From assembly GCA_964605645.1 (NCBI GenBank), contig CAZSDJ010000009.1:1-50669 (forward strand): DNA of 50,669 nt, given 5' to 3'. Positions 36,001 to 39,200 of this stretch are shown one piece after another. The notes beneath the pieces are model-generated. The model saw nothing but the letters and a program-made list of their open reading frames with translations, did not search any database and was not told the origin of the DNA. This stretch comes from PXAH01 sp964605645 (GTDB lineage: Bacteria > Omnitrophota > Gorgyraeia > Duberdicusellales > 4484-171). How positions within the stretch are numbered: the stretch's first letter is position 1; each line of letters starts with the position of its first letter. The translations under genes were made by a program, and so were the position numbers.

Positions 36001-36040
36001 TAGCAAATCCTCAAGTTCTTCAAGGTTTGCGCAAGGTTCG
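3..36040 (+). CDS. Giant multidomain envelope protein, first part (open at both ends here)
   Basis: About 12,000 codons are read without a stop up to the N gap. The first methionine codon is at 33, but the frame is already open upstream of it to base 3, and no Shine-Dalgarno sequence or gene boundary is visible, so I treat the 5' end as partial. Domains in order: membrane segments; linker module; nucleotidyltransferase-like; lysozyme-like; ART-like; DUF218; GGDEF; two identical glycosidase-like blocks; SecA-like ATPase; polytopic membrane domain; coiled coil; third glycosidase-like domain; TPR; subtilase; LysM; beta-rich and coiled-coil blocks; beta-barrel-like stretch; GT48-like membrane glycosyltransferase; helical repeats. 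Such length and mosaic content are known family-wise from Omnitrophota giant proteins. Internal signal peptides suggest that it arose by fusing separate secreted proteins. The frame that runs a few codons past the gap and stops at 36173 is an artefact of the arbitrary gap length. Confidence 0.9.
33..575 (+). other. N-terminal visible membrane segments of the giant protein
   Basis: Hydrophobic stretches lie at about 33-140 (Ala-rich, signal-like, with AAAFAAVS), 160-230 (IISFVVAFAGIPLLIFL) and 450-570 (two helices separated by a short turn). Between them is a charged loop with many Arg and Glu. Seen: at least three to four probable transmembrane helices. Inferred: the following linker module and nucleotidyltransferase-like domain are tethered to the inner membrane. 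The frame is open upstream, so this need not be the true N terminus. Confidence 0.6.
582..990 (+). other. Linker module copy 1 (DGEPLTE - RGPL - HE x8 H)
   Basis: Begins DPAATRDGEPLTEEQEQ. It continues through a helical stretch to VIRGPLELFEE at about 777, then IIINPAIEEPAGIEAL and HESGALFGLPH, with HE at 924-929 and the second His at 954-956. The same order and the same spacing between HE and the second His (eight residues between) recur at 39172, 43855 and 47023. This copy is the most divergent, having RGPL where the others have RGPP. The HE(x8)H pattern could be a metal site or a structural motif; it is not a standard HExxH protease motif. The function is not known to me. Confidence 0.75.
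1090..1965 (+). other. Nucleotidyltransferase-like domain (Pol beta superfamily type)
   Basis: The stretch at about 1269-1355 reads GFKGALNYATRNG followed by WHSVSDFDISVYF. It resembles the helix-turn and S-D-x-D active-site strand of Pol beta-type nucleotidyltransferases (GS...SDhDh), with the first Gly-Ser replaced by Gly-Phe-Lys. A helical C-terminal part with many Arg and Glu follows to about 1950. Family knowledge: such domains transfer NMP to proteins, tRNA or small molecules. The altered first motif makes activity uncertain. A third carboxylate could be the Asp in YRIDIVQEA, but I am not certain. It directly follows linker module copy 1, just as the enzymes of the 3' half follow theirs. 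Confidence 0.4.
2226..2310 (+). other. Internal twin-arginine-like signal segment
   Basis: The residues SRRSFLKTTAIILGITVIG match the Tat pattern (S/T-R-R-x-F-L-K, then a hydrophobic core). The arginine pair is at 2229-2234. A hydrophobic segment also precedes it at 2010-2120. It sits more than 2 kb inside the frame, directly before the lysozyme-like domain, exactly where a free-standing exported hydrolase would carry its signal. Inferred: a fossil signal peptide from the ancestral gene, now perhaps a membrane helix. Confidence 0.5.
2310..3010 (+). other. Lysozyme-like / lytic transglycosylase-like domain
   Basis: Contains LLLGTAMQESLFKHKEQ, then DDGPARGLFQMEPWAA. This is the pattern of lysozyme-fold proteins: a catalytic Glu in a Q-E-S context (codon 2460-2462) and a G-L-F-Q-M/I segment forming the sugar-binding edge. 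A lysine- and glutamate-rich helical insertion follows (about 2580-2830). Known role of the fold: cutting the MurNAc-GlcNAc bond in peptidoglycan. With the LysM and DUF218 domains elsewhere in the chain, it supports a role at the cell wall, either the cell's own or that of a prey or host. Confidence 0.6.
3012..3200 (+). other. Internal signal-peptide-like segment and TM helix
   Basis: KFLKSILVVIGGWFLFGS followed by TAYAQAAEAS is a textbook Sec signal: Lys-rich start, hydrophobic core, and an A-x-A-like cleavage region (about 3021-3096). A second Gly/Ala/Ile-rich hydrophobic stretch lies at about 3145-3190. It marks the boundary between the lysozyme-like domain and the next domain. Confidence 0.55.
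3440..4200 (+). other. ADP-ribosyltransferase-like domain (tentative)
   Basis: Three spaced elements recall the R-S-E type ART fold. They are an arginine strand (ITVFRICTG, Arg codon 3492-3494); DPFITTTLSLSYLLN (about 3750-3795), in the position of the F-S-T-S strand; and KVLLVIEIPAG followed by HPEETPILMPHVIPTEWI (about 3885-3940), resembling the E-x-E strand with its typical I-P ending. A beta-grasp-like piece (YRLLLNEEEISLERNGD, about 4245-4300) follows. Alternative: a beta-rich accessory domain with coincidental motifs. If real, it would be a candidate effector part of the chain. Confidence 0.33.
4540..5480 (+). other. DUF218 domain (ElyC/SanA/YdcF-like)
   Basis: SVVFLGSSSTQLMEWVVD gives the first strand. 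LIISGGRSQ (about 4900) gives the conserved S-G-G, and ITLEESSNNTPENIKG (about 5149-5196) is the hallmark E-x-x-S-x-N-T-x-E-N segment. NLIVVQPGVNLLRARAT gives the later V-V/R-A strand. A helical insertion separates the second and third motifs. Known members (ElyC, SanA, YdcF) act at the envelope; ElyC is linked to peptidoglycan precursor use. It begins with an IRGPPQVE element at about 4549, the same RGPP mark that opens other domains. Confidence 0.65.
5560..6075 (+). other. GGDEF diguanylate cyclase domain with intact I-site
   Basis: DPLTGLFSRRYFNQYL opens the domain, LADLDSFKGINDTYGHPFGD gives the metal-binding Asp and substrate loop, and GGDEF is intact at 5808-5822. RGID lies exactly five residues before it (5781-5792), the classical allosteric inhibition site. 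The C-terminal YENADKALYKAKEAGRN is canonical. Known activity: two GTP to cyclic di-GMP in the cytoplasm. It is fused on one side to an envelope-type DUF218 domain and on the other to a segment with hydrophobic and RGPP elements. GTP access needs a cytoplasmic location, which constrains the chain's topology. Confidence 0.9.
6190..6335 (+). other. RGPP - HEQAH short module, copy a
   Basis: Reads ILRGPPLALIKPIATPAYYN, then a helix, then VHEQAHREGAGEYQAYE. HEQAH, at 6300-6314, fits the HExxH zinc pattern with a nearby Glu. The module is preceded by a hydrophobic segment (GSIGYGVLFLGRGGLFL). It recurs at 8578-8723 and 10966-11111. The shared RGPP start and HE motif suggest kinship with the longer module elsewhere in the chain. 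It may be a small metal-binding or docking unit; protease activity is unproven because the unit is very short. Confidence 0.6.
6384..6421. repeat. REP-like palindrome inside coding sequence, copy 1
   Basis: The half-site gaaaatagg is matched at the other end by its reverse complement cctattttc, with a doubled gtccctatttt. It is read in frame as ENRCLSLFLSLFSR, which looks like a translated intergenic element rather than protein-shaped sequence. Identical at 8772-8809; relatives at 11151, 11450 and 11892. Confidence 0.7.
6427..6510 (+). other. Internal lipoprotein-type signal (lipobox), copy 1
   Basis: LLGKTVTFILAAGLVFAP followed by ALSCGSKEEPEKPNS has the form of a bacterial lipoprotein signal: Lys, hydrophobic core, L-S-C lipobox-like end, then a polar tether. 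An identical copy lies at 8815-8898. It sits directly upstream of the glycosidase-like domain, so the ancestral protein was probably a surface lipoprotein hydrolase. Confidence 0.6.
6560..8450 (+). other. Six-hairpin glycosidase-like domain plus beta-sandwich, copy 1
   Basis: The helical toroid region (about 6560-8000) contains NISWYSAFRMLHQITGKPEY, AVDCQTWAIAALGPE and VEWTAGAILVTRLLADYY. This pattern of repeating helices, with W/Y-rich loops and acidic turns, is typical of (alpha/alpha)6 glycosidases. I cannot assign a GH family. A Pro-rich spacer (EEPQSAPEPAVPEPA, near 8035) leads to a beta-sandwich of carbohydrate-binding type (about 8075-8420), with SGTWQGYGAFSAWAE and DEYLYVTFPQGQAGTKFYI. 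Expected role: binding and trimming a polysaccharide outside the cytoplasm. A diverged relative of the toroid lies at about 16760-17740. Confidence 0.55.
8578..8723 (+). other. RGPP - HEQAH short module, copy b
   Basis: Nearly the same sequence as copy a, with HEQAH at 8688-8702. It forms the join between the two tandem blocks. Two base differences near 8612 and 8615 separate it from copy a and help to place the duplication breakpoint. Confidence 0.6.
8772..8809. repeat. REP-like palindrome inside coding sequence, copy 2
   Basis: Same as the element at 6384, carried along by the tandem duplication. Confidence 0.7.
8948..10838 (+). other. Six-hairpin glycosidase-like domain plus beta-sandwich, copy 2
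   Basis: Residue-for-residue copy of the preceding glycosidase-like and beta-sandwich pair, shifted by 2,388 bp. Two identical catalytic-type units in one chain would raise avidity or processivity on a repetitive polymer, if both are real. Confidence 0.55.
10966..11111 (+). other. RGPP - HEQAH short module, copy c (diverged)
   Basis: HEQAH is at 11076-11090. After about base 11000 the sequence drifts from copies a and b (for example NLSDKYQRAIGIHEQAH). Instead of a lipoprotein signal and glycosidase-like domain, it runs into the REP-bounded patch at 11151. It is the residual half-unit that would be expected at the end of a tandem array. Confidence 0.6.
11151..11176. repeat. REP-like palindrome, left border of the antisense patch
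   Basis: Half-sites gaaaatagg and ccattttc surround tacctgtc. It lies just downstream (in minus-strand terms) of the last small minus-strand ORF, so it could also act as that cluster's terminator hairpin. Confidence 0.7.
11206..11310 (-). CDS. Small single-pass membrane protein (ORF e of the antisense cluster)
   Basis: Thirty-four codons: MFLEAAIVLGILALIGLILF as a transmembrane helix, then a basic, His-rich tail GIDRWRLRHQHEHH. A strong Shine-Dalgarno sequence (gagaggag) lies eight bases before the ATG, and the upstream ORF stops two bases before the start. The orientation is opposite to the giant frame, which is open across it. I recognise no family. The basic end after the helix predicts N-out/C-in topology. 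Either a real gene or a well-preserved relic of an imported intergenic cassette. Confidence 0.55.
   Translation of the reverse strand: MFLEAAIVLGILALIGLILFGIDRWRLRHQHEHH
11312..11440 (-). CDS. Small single-pass membrane protein (ORF d of the antisense cluster)
   Basis: Forty-two codons from the ATG at 11440: MLASEFFIKFSISV, then a hydrophobic helix (RTILILILTALIILAV), then TVCPPRKNERSE. The frame extends upstream to 11506, but that extension reads through a REP element, so I prefer the internal ATG. I see no clear ribosome site for it. Its stop is two bases before the next start, typical of a translationally coupled cluster. Confidence 0.5.
   Translation of the reverse strand: MLASEFFIKFSISVRTILILILTALIILAVTVCPPRKNERSE
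11450..11470. repeat. REP-like palindrome, truncated, inside the antisense patch
   Basis: taggtgtctgtccccattttc lacks the outer left arm of the element. It lies between small minus-strand ORFs 3 and 4. Confidence 0.6.
11469..11540 (-). CDS. Very small hydrophobic peptide (ORF c of the antisense cluster)
   Basis: Twenty-three codons: MEYLVLAAIIIIGFILAFII, then FKK, a single transmembrane helix with a lysine stop. The ATG follows the previous stop directly (taaATG), and aggag lies seven bases upstream inside the end of ORF b. A REP element begins right at its stop codon. Confidence 0.5.
   Translation of the reverse strand: MEYLVLAAIIIIGFILAFIIFKK
11541..11627 (-). CDS. Very small hydrophobic peptide (ORF b of the antisense cluster)
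   Basis: Twenty-eight codons: MTLIHFYIAAGALAVIICAW, then VILAIRRK, again one membrane helix with a basic end. Its ATG overlaps the stop of ORF a by four bases (ATGA), the classical coupling overlap, with aaggcgga just upstream as ribosome site. Size and form recall KdpF-like or type I toxin peptides, but no motif decides between these. Confidence 0.5.
   Translation of the reverse strand: MTLIHFYIAAGALAVIICAWVILAIRRK
11624..11812 (-). CDS. Small two-helix membrane protein (ORF a, first of the antisense cluster)
   Basis: Sixty-two codons: MLKILSNFFLDGGKII, then two hydrophobic helices (FGSLVIGIFSS; TFIGGISLTILFLTISII) joined by a short loop, and a lysine-rich end DKKKAEL. The layout resembles small DUF-type membrane proteins found in many bacteria, but I cannot name the family with confidence. 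A plausible promoter lies just upstream at 11851-11824. The start is nearly leaderless if that promoter is used, and I see no strong ribosome site. Confidence 0.5.
   Translation of the reverse strand: MLKILSNFFLDGGKIIFGSLVIGIFSSRLTGEFPLYTFIGGISLTILFLTISIIFDKKKAEL
11824..11851 (-). promoter_or_regulatory. Sigma-70-like promoter of the antisense cluster
   Basis: On the minus strand TTGACA (11851-11846), a 16-base spacer, then TAAAAT (11829-11824). The -35 box is perfect and the -10 box differs from consensus by one base. It points into ORF a at 11812. Such a good promoter inside a coding region on the opposite strand fits an imported transcription unit. A chance occurrence cannot be excluded in AT-rich DNA. 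Confidence 0.45.
11892..11916. repeat. REP-like palindrome in inverse orientation, right border of the antisense patch
   Basis: gaaaatggggacag followed by tggccattttc is the reverse-orientation form of the element at 11151. The two therefore form an inverted pair around about 740 bp. Confidence 0.7.
11960..14370 (+). other. SecA-like ATPase domain (degenerate)
   Basis: The SecA motifs appear in order. Walker A: ELACSKGKTQLLALAALIKY (about 12370-12430), where SecA has TGEGKT. CHLVYSIVEDSVHNYLGE (about 12636-12690) sits where SecA has the I-T-Y-G-T-N...F-x-F-D-Y-L-R segment. Walker B is FFDEAHLTLLGD (DEAH at 12750-12761). GRDYLHHP and YGLHQALRAKHG match SecA's D-Y-I-V and G-L-H-Q-A-I-x-A-K. 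SAVSGTLDIE stands for G-M-T-G-T-A-x-T-E. KKAGLPGEVTLTTARGDTGV, then DIKL, stands for the A-G...V-T-I-A-T-N-M-A-G-R-G-T-D-I-x-L motif. EEQLMRRAARRPGERGRF stands for the Q-L-R-G-R-x-x-R-Q-G-D motif. ATP sites are mostly kept while the T-N-M-A segment is changed. SecA pushes proteins through SecYEG from the cytoplasm. Here it is fused to membrane helices. Confidence 0.8.
14370..15750 (+). other. Polytopic membrane domain following the SecA-like motor
   Basis: About ten hydrophobic helices are visible. Examples are GAIAVGVIIAFVVYKLYWLS, GILVVGIVAAVITTLYI, STGSALFLLAGFIFTGSS, TALYLGVIFGLESLGIF and IAFGGVVFVYSIM. The last pair before the end is VTPTALVIAGLAVAGVLVTM and VTGAILGTGAVTGVAMAQ, which ends like a signal-peptidase site. 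No SecY signature was recognised. Inferred: it anchors the SecA-like part at the inner membrane and passes the chain to the outside before the coiled coil. Confidence 0.75.
15730..16750 (+). other. Coiled-coil region with Pro/Gln/Glu-rich linker
   Basis: Long Glu/Gln/Leu/Lys heptad-like helices (KELEQLQAHLEEIDEVIAIE; KRENLRKLIQERN) are interrupted by an acidic, Pro-rich low-complexity stretch (about 16390-16600). A weak RGPP relative, RNNGPPEGKD, lies near 16580. Probably a periplasmic spacer. Confidence 0.7.
16750..17745 (+). other. Six-hairpin glycosidase-like domain, diverged third copy
   Basis: The pattern of the duplicated toroid is repeated: STEHNIDASAYFEMMHELTG against STENNISWYSAFRMLHQITG, FATDTHTWAAARGIEGI against FAVDCQTWAIAALG, SGEWTAQAALAYRLLGDN against SVEWTAGAILVTRLLAD, and FAEEGFNPFVLDNS against VDLGYNPFVLGEK. 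It shares descent with the two identical copies but is far diverged, so the duplication at 6-11 kb is recent while this split is old. No beta-sandwich follows. Confidence 0.55.
18000..18240 (+). other. TPR-like helical repeats
   Basis: EIAEGNYQKATVLLTEAIND, then YSYYLRGISYFAQDELEKAV, then VDWQKVLTLNS fit two 34-residue TPR units (G/A and Y/F positions in place). They are preceded by a Lys/Glu coiled coil from 17750. TPRs serve as protein docking surfaces and here sit directly before the subtilase. Confidence 0.7.
18280..19010 (+). other. Subtilisin-like (S8) domain with Asn at the catalytic Asp position
   Basis: The Ser motif GTSVAAPYVASL is intact (Ser codon 18828-18830). The His motif reads THGSLVARVF (His codon 18384-18386), and the oxyanion Asn is present in SVGNEN (18648-18650). 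VVNFSAGND matches the substrate-binding strand. The first motif, normally D-T/S-G, reads FVFNSGVN, so Asn (18318-18320) replaces the catalytic Asp. Family knowledge: subtilases use Asp-His-Ser, and loss of Asp strongly lowers activity but does not always abolish it. It might be a self-processing, very slow or dead protease. Next in the chain is LysM. Confidence 0.8.
19158..19320 (+). other. LysM peptidoglycan-binding domain
   Basis: TTYTVNQGDSLWSIWLNEY followed by FQRKVIQANNLKDGSKIHVG and QCLIVP is a full LysM: Y-x-V-x-x-G-D-S-L-W-x-I, then a helix with N-x-L, then I-x-x-G-x-x-L. It binds GlcNAc-containing polymers such as peptidoglycan. This places this part of the chain outside the inner membrane. 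Confidence 0.88.
19430..20545 (+). other. Beta-rich repeat domain RD-1
   Basis: Starts GREFIPGPLYWKYIAKLQDN. Further marks are ELDIEGIIF, GRTLILP, VRLGKPALEFEEK, LTRLSKGRF, GTPIYMLERKLAAL, YWKDRRGIVFA and FLFTPLLTKE. All of these recur in the same order in RD-2 at 26838-27910. No known family is recognised. Length is about 370 residues. It probably forms a chain of beta-rich, SH3- or Ig-like modules; what it binds is unknown. Confidence 0.6.
20690..22330 (+). other. Long coiled coil
   Basis: Almost pure Gln/Glu/Lys/Leu helices, such as EIAETEQQLTQAREQLEEAQ and VEEELRKVEQQLTREDL, over about 500 residues with few prolines. Two aromatic helical interruptions resemble each other (GEWFTASYALLINEIAE near 20824; AQWFSAAYSLKLNEIVR near 21505), an internal repeat. 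Likely a rigid periplasmic rod. Confidence 0.75.
22330..24330 (+). other. Beta-rich region of unknown family
   Basis: Alternating short strands rich in Gly, Val, Phe and Tyr (FGKIGDVNVGLQLGGELAPL; FFGLGNAEGGNLFKVNFWEV; EDVGLVNVGVDIGL), followed by more mixed sequence. The early part has the glycine-aromatic alternation of outer-surface beta structures. It ends in an acidic, Asn-rich linker (about 24170-24340). No motif for catalysis was found. Confidence 0.45.
24340..25690 (+). other. Second long coiled coil
   Basis: ERQERLEQARVNYQQEVEDA, DEENEGLVDYYDELL and EDTEEDLEETREYLSEVREE are typical, with heptads throughout and very acidic stretches. It leads straight into the beta-barrel-like stretch, the order seen in some coiled-coil plus outer-membrane-barrel proteins. 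Confidence 0.7.
25720..26740 (+). other. Outer-membrane beta-barrel-like region
   Basis: A succession of amphipathic strands with aromatic ends separated by acidic loops. Examples are GLFEVLGSKIDLYSLSIQHE, NLFAVGVADRTLY, GDLSLAYVGYADISLDEDSN, KYFVDLRAGGVF, QLIYTSVGFGWQDR, SWRVFIRPEWD, ESLTFTLGVPVPF, DMGVEFEYGINWVDG and GYGIKFGPLFEIG. About ten to twelve strands are visible. Established: such alternation is typical of outer-membrane barrels. The alternative is a large soluble beta-sandwich. It is followed by a Pro-rich joint with RGPPVVSAPPVVRAQ. Confidence 0.5.
26838..27910 (+). other. Beta-rich repeat domain RD-2 (paralogue of RD-1)
   Basis: GRLFIPGPAAYQEIQELENV, ELKQEGIIYREGEGYFV, GRTLIFP, VRSGKLALDFF, LQRLSEQY, SLPIYITERQLAFL, YWLDQEGRVWA and TLITPLTASDL match RD-1 in order. 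A loop shortly after (about 27993-28035) reads DSNENGVFDTGEDE, an EF-hand or dockerin-like calcium-binding pattern. RD-1 and RD-2 bracket the coiled coils and the barrel-like stretch. Confidence 0.6.
28080..31070 (+). other. Beta-rich region and a terminal TM helix, family unknown
   Basis: Many short Asp/Gly/Tyr-rich strands with repeated phrases of the kind YYDEDGEISRVTRY, RFYDGKDENGNFVYGL and YYYDRNGDFQGKELY. These resemble YD-type or MORN-like surface repeats, though no clear period was found. No catalytic motif was recognised. It closes with GKVFGGIIFLIGISLAVLKV (about 31000-31058), a membrane helix that would return the chain to or through the inner membrane before the next, cytosolic-looking stretch. 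Confidence 0.45.
31110..35290 (+). other. 1,3-beta-glucan synthase-like membrane glycosyltransferase (GT48 type)
   Basis: Topology as in FKS/callose synthases: a soluble N part (31110-31940), about six TM helices (31950-32640), a large soluble core (32640-34270), then about eight TM helices (34310-35280). Core segments align by eye with GT48 consensus. KDIKYLVGRKTQI, with EERLNKILEKYPGVVE, corresponds to K-F-x-Y-V-V-x-C-Q-x-Y...A-x-D-I-x-x-L-x-x-x-Y-P. PGQAMSFPFLRVLFPIYTDS followed by NSGFMVEE corresponds to the P-x-N-Q-N-H-A-I-I-F-T-R-G-E...D-x-N-Q-D-N-Y-x-E-E region. AVSFYGHPGGAH corresponds to F-Y-F-G-H-P-D, and RPSEDIVFGWRMMENGFRTH to S-E-D-I-x-x-G...R-x-G. Family role: UDP-glucose to 1,3-beta-glucan across the membrane. 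This family is chiefly eukaryotic. A diverged bacterial homologue or other processive GT is possible. Confidence 0.58.
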
Positions 36041-36210
36041 NNNNNNNNNNNNNNNNNNNNNNNNNNNNNNNNNNNNNNNNNNNNNNNNNNNNNNNNNNNN
36101 NNNNNNNNNNNNNNNNNNNNNNNNNNNNNNNNNNNNNNNNCGATTCTGCTGCTACCAGAAAAGCCCTGTTTGACAAGCTGGATGAGCTGAATAAGAAAGA
36201 TGTAGAGAAG
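35712..36210 (+). repeat. 255-bp tandem repeat interrupted by the gap
   Basis: EAKRLIANPQVLQGLRKVRR through DSAATRKALFDKLDELNKE forms a unit of 85 codons. The second copy starts 255 bases later (35991 against 35736) and is broken by the N gap. A diverged third relative, WNSLDEDLQQALLDLNDNNP, then AKKALFDELDR, lies at about 36640-36740. The units look helical. A repeat of this kind also explains why the assembly broke here. Confidence 0.85.
36041..36140. other. Scaffold gap of 100 N, true length predicted 105
   Basis: The gap lies inside the second copy of a 255-bp direct repeat. In the first copy, the sequence ending where the gap begins stops at 35785, and the sequence with which the gap ends resumes at 35891, which leaves 105 bases. 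Exactly 100 N is the usual placeholder for unknown length. Replacing it with 105 shifts the right-hand side by five bases and puts it in the same frame as the left-hand side. Confidence 0.9.
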
Positions 36211-39200
36211 GATAAGGATAGGTTCTTTGCCCCTTCCGGTGATGCTAAAGATTTAGCTAAAAAATTCAAACAAGATTTGTCAGATATCCTTGGAGAAACC
36301 CTTACCATTTCAGATGCAGCTCAGCGAAAAGGGACAAAAGAAGAAAGGCTAAAAGCTCTTGTTGAGCAAATGTGGAGTAACCTTGATAATAAACAGCAGA
36401 AGGCTAAAATCAAGGCCGAAAAAGTTAAGCTTAAAGAAAAACTCTACAAAACAATAGCAATAGCTAAAATTAAAAAACAATTAACTAAAGACTTATCATC
36501 AGCCGCAGACGGATACTTATTAACTTATTTAGTGAATGTCCAGATTAATTCAGCCAATCTTCATAACACTCGTTACACAATCAATAATTTATCAACTAGC
36601 GAAGCAGTTACAACAGCTACTGTTAATTGGGTTATAGATTCGCTTTGGAACTCTTTGGATGAAGATTTACAACAAGCTCTATTAGACCTAAACGACAACA
36701 ACCCCGACCAAGCCAAAAAAGCTTTGTTTGATGAGCTGGACAGAATTTATGTGCAGAAATATATTTACTATTTAGCACCGGCTTTAAGGTTACATAGAGC
36801 TTATGAGTTTATGGTTGGGAAAATACAGCAAGAATTTCCTCTTTTTGTCAAAGCTATCCCTGATTTTATTTCGTCAGATTTTCTATCACAAGATAGAGGA
36901 ATTGTTACTTTCCGTCAGGAACTTCAAGAAAGGACGGCGGCAGTTTTAAGCCGGGCAATAAACAATCGTTTAGCAATGCAGCCTCAACCTAACCTTGTTG
37001 AACTAATTGCTTACATAGAACAGCTAAAACAAGACTTTATATATGATTCCCGCAGCCCGCCGGAGTTTGAAACTTTCATCAGCCTGATATTTGAGGCGTT
37101 AGTTGAATATATTAATAATTACCTGAATCAACCGGCAAATGATATTCATACTATTGATCAGCTACACAACGGGGATTTAGACTCGGTACAGAAAGAGATA
37201 GTAAAAGGTATTCTTTCCAATGTTGATTTGAGCAGGTTTCCGAATCAATCGCCTCCTCAAGGGCCCCAAGGCCCGCAGGCGCCGCCTGCAAATCCGCAAG
37301 GCCCGGCATCAAGCCCTCAGGCGCCGGCGCAACCGCAAGGAACCGAAGGACGAGACGGTTTATCGGAAGCGCAAGGAACCGATGGACGAAAGGATGAGGG
37401 ACGAAACGTAGAAGATAAAAGTCCAAAGTCCAAAGTCCAAAGTGCAAAGTCAAAAGAAAAACAAGTAAGACGTAAGGTAGAACACAACAGAAAACTTCTT
37501 GAATCAATCGGCGCCAATCCCCAAACCAAAACCTTTGCCCGTCTTCTCCGGATGGACTCTAAATTGCTTGCGGAGAAAGTAAACCTTCTCAAACAGCTTA
37601 AAGCTGAAGGAAAGCTAAACGGCAGAAACGAAAGCATTCCGGTGAGCCTGCTGCGTTACAGCACAGACACCGTCAAAAAACGCGCCGCCATCCTGAATAA
37701 ATACGGCATCGCCCTCAATTCCGGGAATATCAGGCTGAAGACAGAGGATGAGGTAGCAGAATACGCGCAAAGAAAGCAGAAAAGAGAAGAAAAGGGTGAG
37801 GGCAAAGCTGATGCTTCTGCTCAGAGTAAACCAAAAACAGGCAAAGGAATTCTTCCGTTACTTCTTTTAGGTGTTTCAACTTTGTTTTTAGGCGGATGCA
37901 ATGGAGAGAGTTTTTTGGCTTTTTCTCATGATGTTACTTGGGGCTCTTTTTTTGGAGGAATATTGCTTGGGTTATTAGTGTGGTCGCCAATGGCACTTGG
38001 CTTGTATCGTGTGTTTTCCGAGCTTATCGAAAAAAAATGGAGTGAGAGCTTTGAGGCTATAAAAGAAACTGGAATATATGCTGCTGGAATGGTAGGCGTT
38101 TCTTTGTTTTTTTATTTTACAAGTACCAATCCAGCAGCTTTTTCTGCTGGAGTTGGGTATGTAACTGCTTTAGTTGTATCTTGCGTTATTTCTCTTTTTA
38201 TCATTTTTGTTAGACTTACTATAGAAAGTTGGAAATATTTTTCCGGCAAGGTAAAGGAGAGGAAAAATAAATTGTTAAGCAAAATAAATAAGTCAGAATC
38301 TATCCCTTATTTAATTAAGGTTTTAAAGAAAAGTTCGGATAGCGATATTCGTAAGGCTGTAGTAAAAGTCTTAAAGAAAAAAGTACAAGTAATTTCGGAT
38401 TTATTTGATGCATTAAAGAATAATAATTTACCAATAGATTTTGTAGAGCGGGAGGTTATATCTGAATTATTTAAATTGTTTAGTATAAAGACCGAGAGTG
38501 AGCTAAACAATGCAAGATTTGCGATGAGTATGAAATTAGGAATTAGGCTAGCAAGCTTAGGCGTTCCGCCCTGCGATACATTAAAATGGGGCATTCCTAT
38601 TGCGCATAGAAAAGCAAAAAATGATTTTGAAAAGTTCCAGTCAAATCTTTCAATTTTGGAGGAAGTTGCAAGAGAATGGACAAAATTCGTAAAGGAAAAG
38701 GCTATTATTTGGAAGAATGAAGCTAGCAAACATAAAGCATACATAACTTTTTTAAAGAGAGTGGTAGCGTTAGTCATGAAGTTACCCGAGGATATGCAAG
38801 TTAGGGCGATAGTGAAGGGTATATTTTCAAGGATTATCGTTGAGAAAAGAAGTCTGACTAAAACTTATAGAGGGGAGGAAAAAAGTTATTATCCAAATTT
38901 AGAAGAAATGAAAAATAAAATTATAAATAAATGTGAGACCTCGGATGATCTAGACGGAGATGGTACATCTTATACAGAAATCCAGAGGGGGGGTAAGATC
39001 TATTTTCTAGGAAGGTGGGTACATGAAGATCCTTATGCTTATTGGTGCAATGTAGAAGAAAAAGTTGAAATTGGAAAAATAGAATACGGAGAAAAGAAAG
39101 AAGAGGTTATACGTACATATAATGTTTTGAAATTTGCACAGGCGATAAATTTCTTAAAATCTTATCAGTCCGACCCCACCCGCACCCAAGACGGCCAGCC

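Noticed and set aside
36141..36173. C-terminal end of the giant protein just after the N gap
   Set aside because: The few residues and stop after the gap are out-of-frame reading of a repeat whose correct frame is known from its first copy. The stop is caused by the placeholder gap length.
37335..37389. CRISPR array
   Set aside because: Only two direct copies of about 19 bases, 36 bases apart, inside a low-complexity coding linker, with no spacers of regular length.
38307..38777. Minus-strand ORF of 156 codons
   Set aside because: The plus frame here is a normal Lys-rich helical domain. The minus ORF has no recognisable domain, ribosome site or coupled neighbour and reads as a mirror of it.
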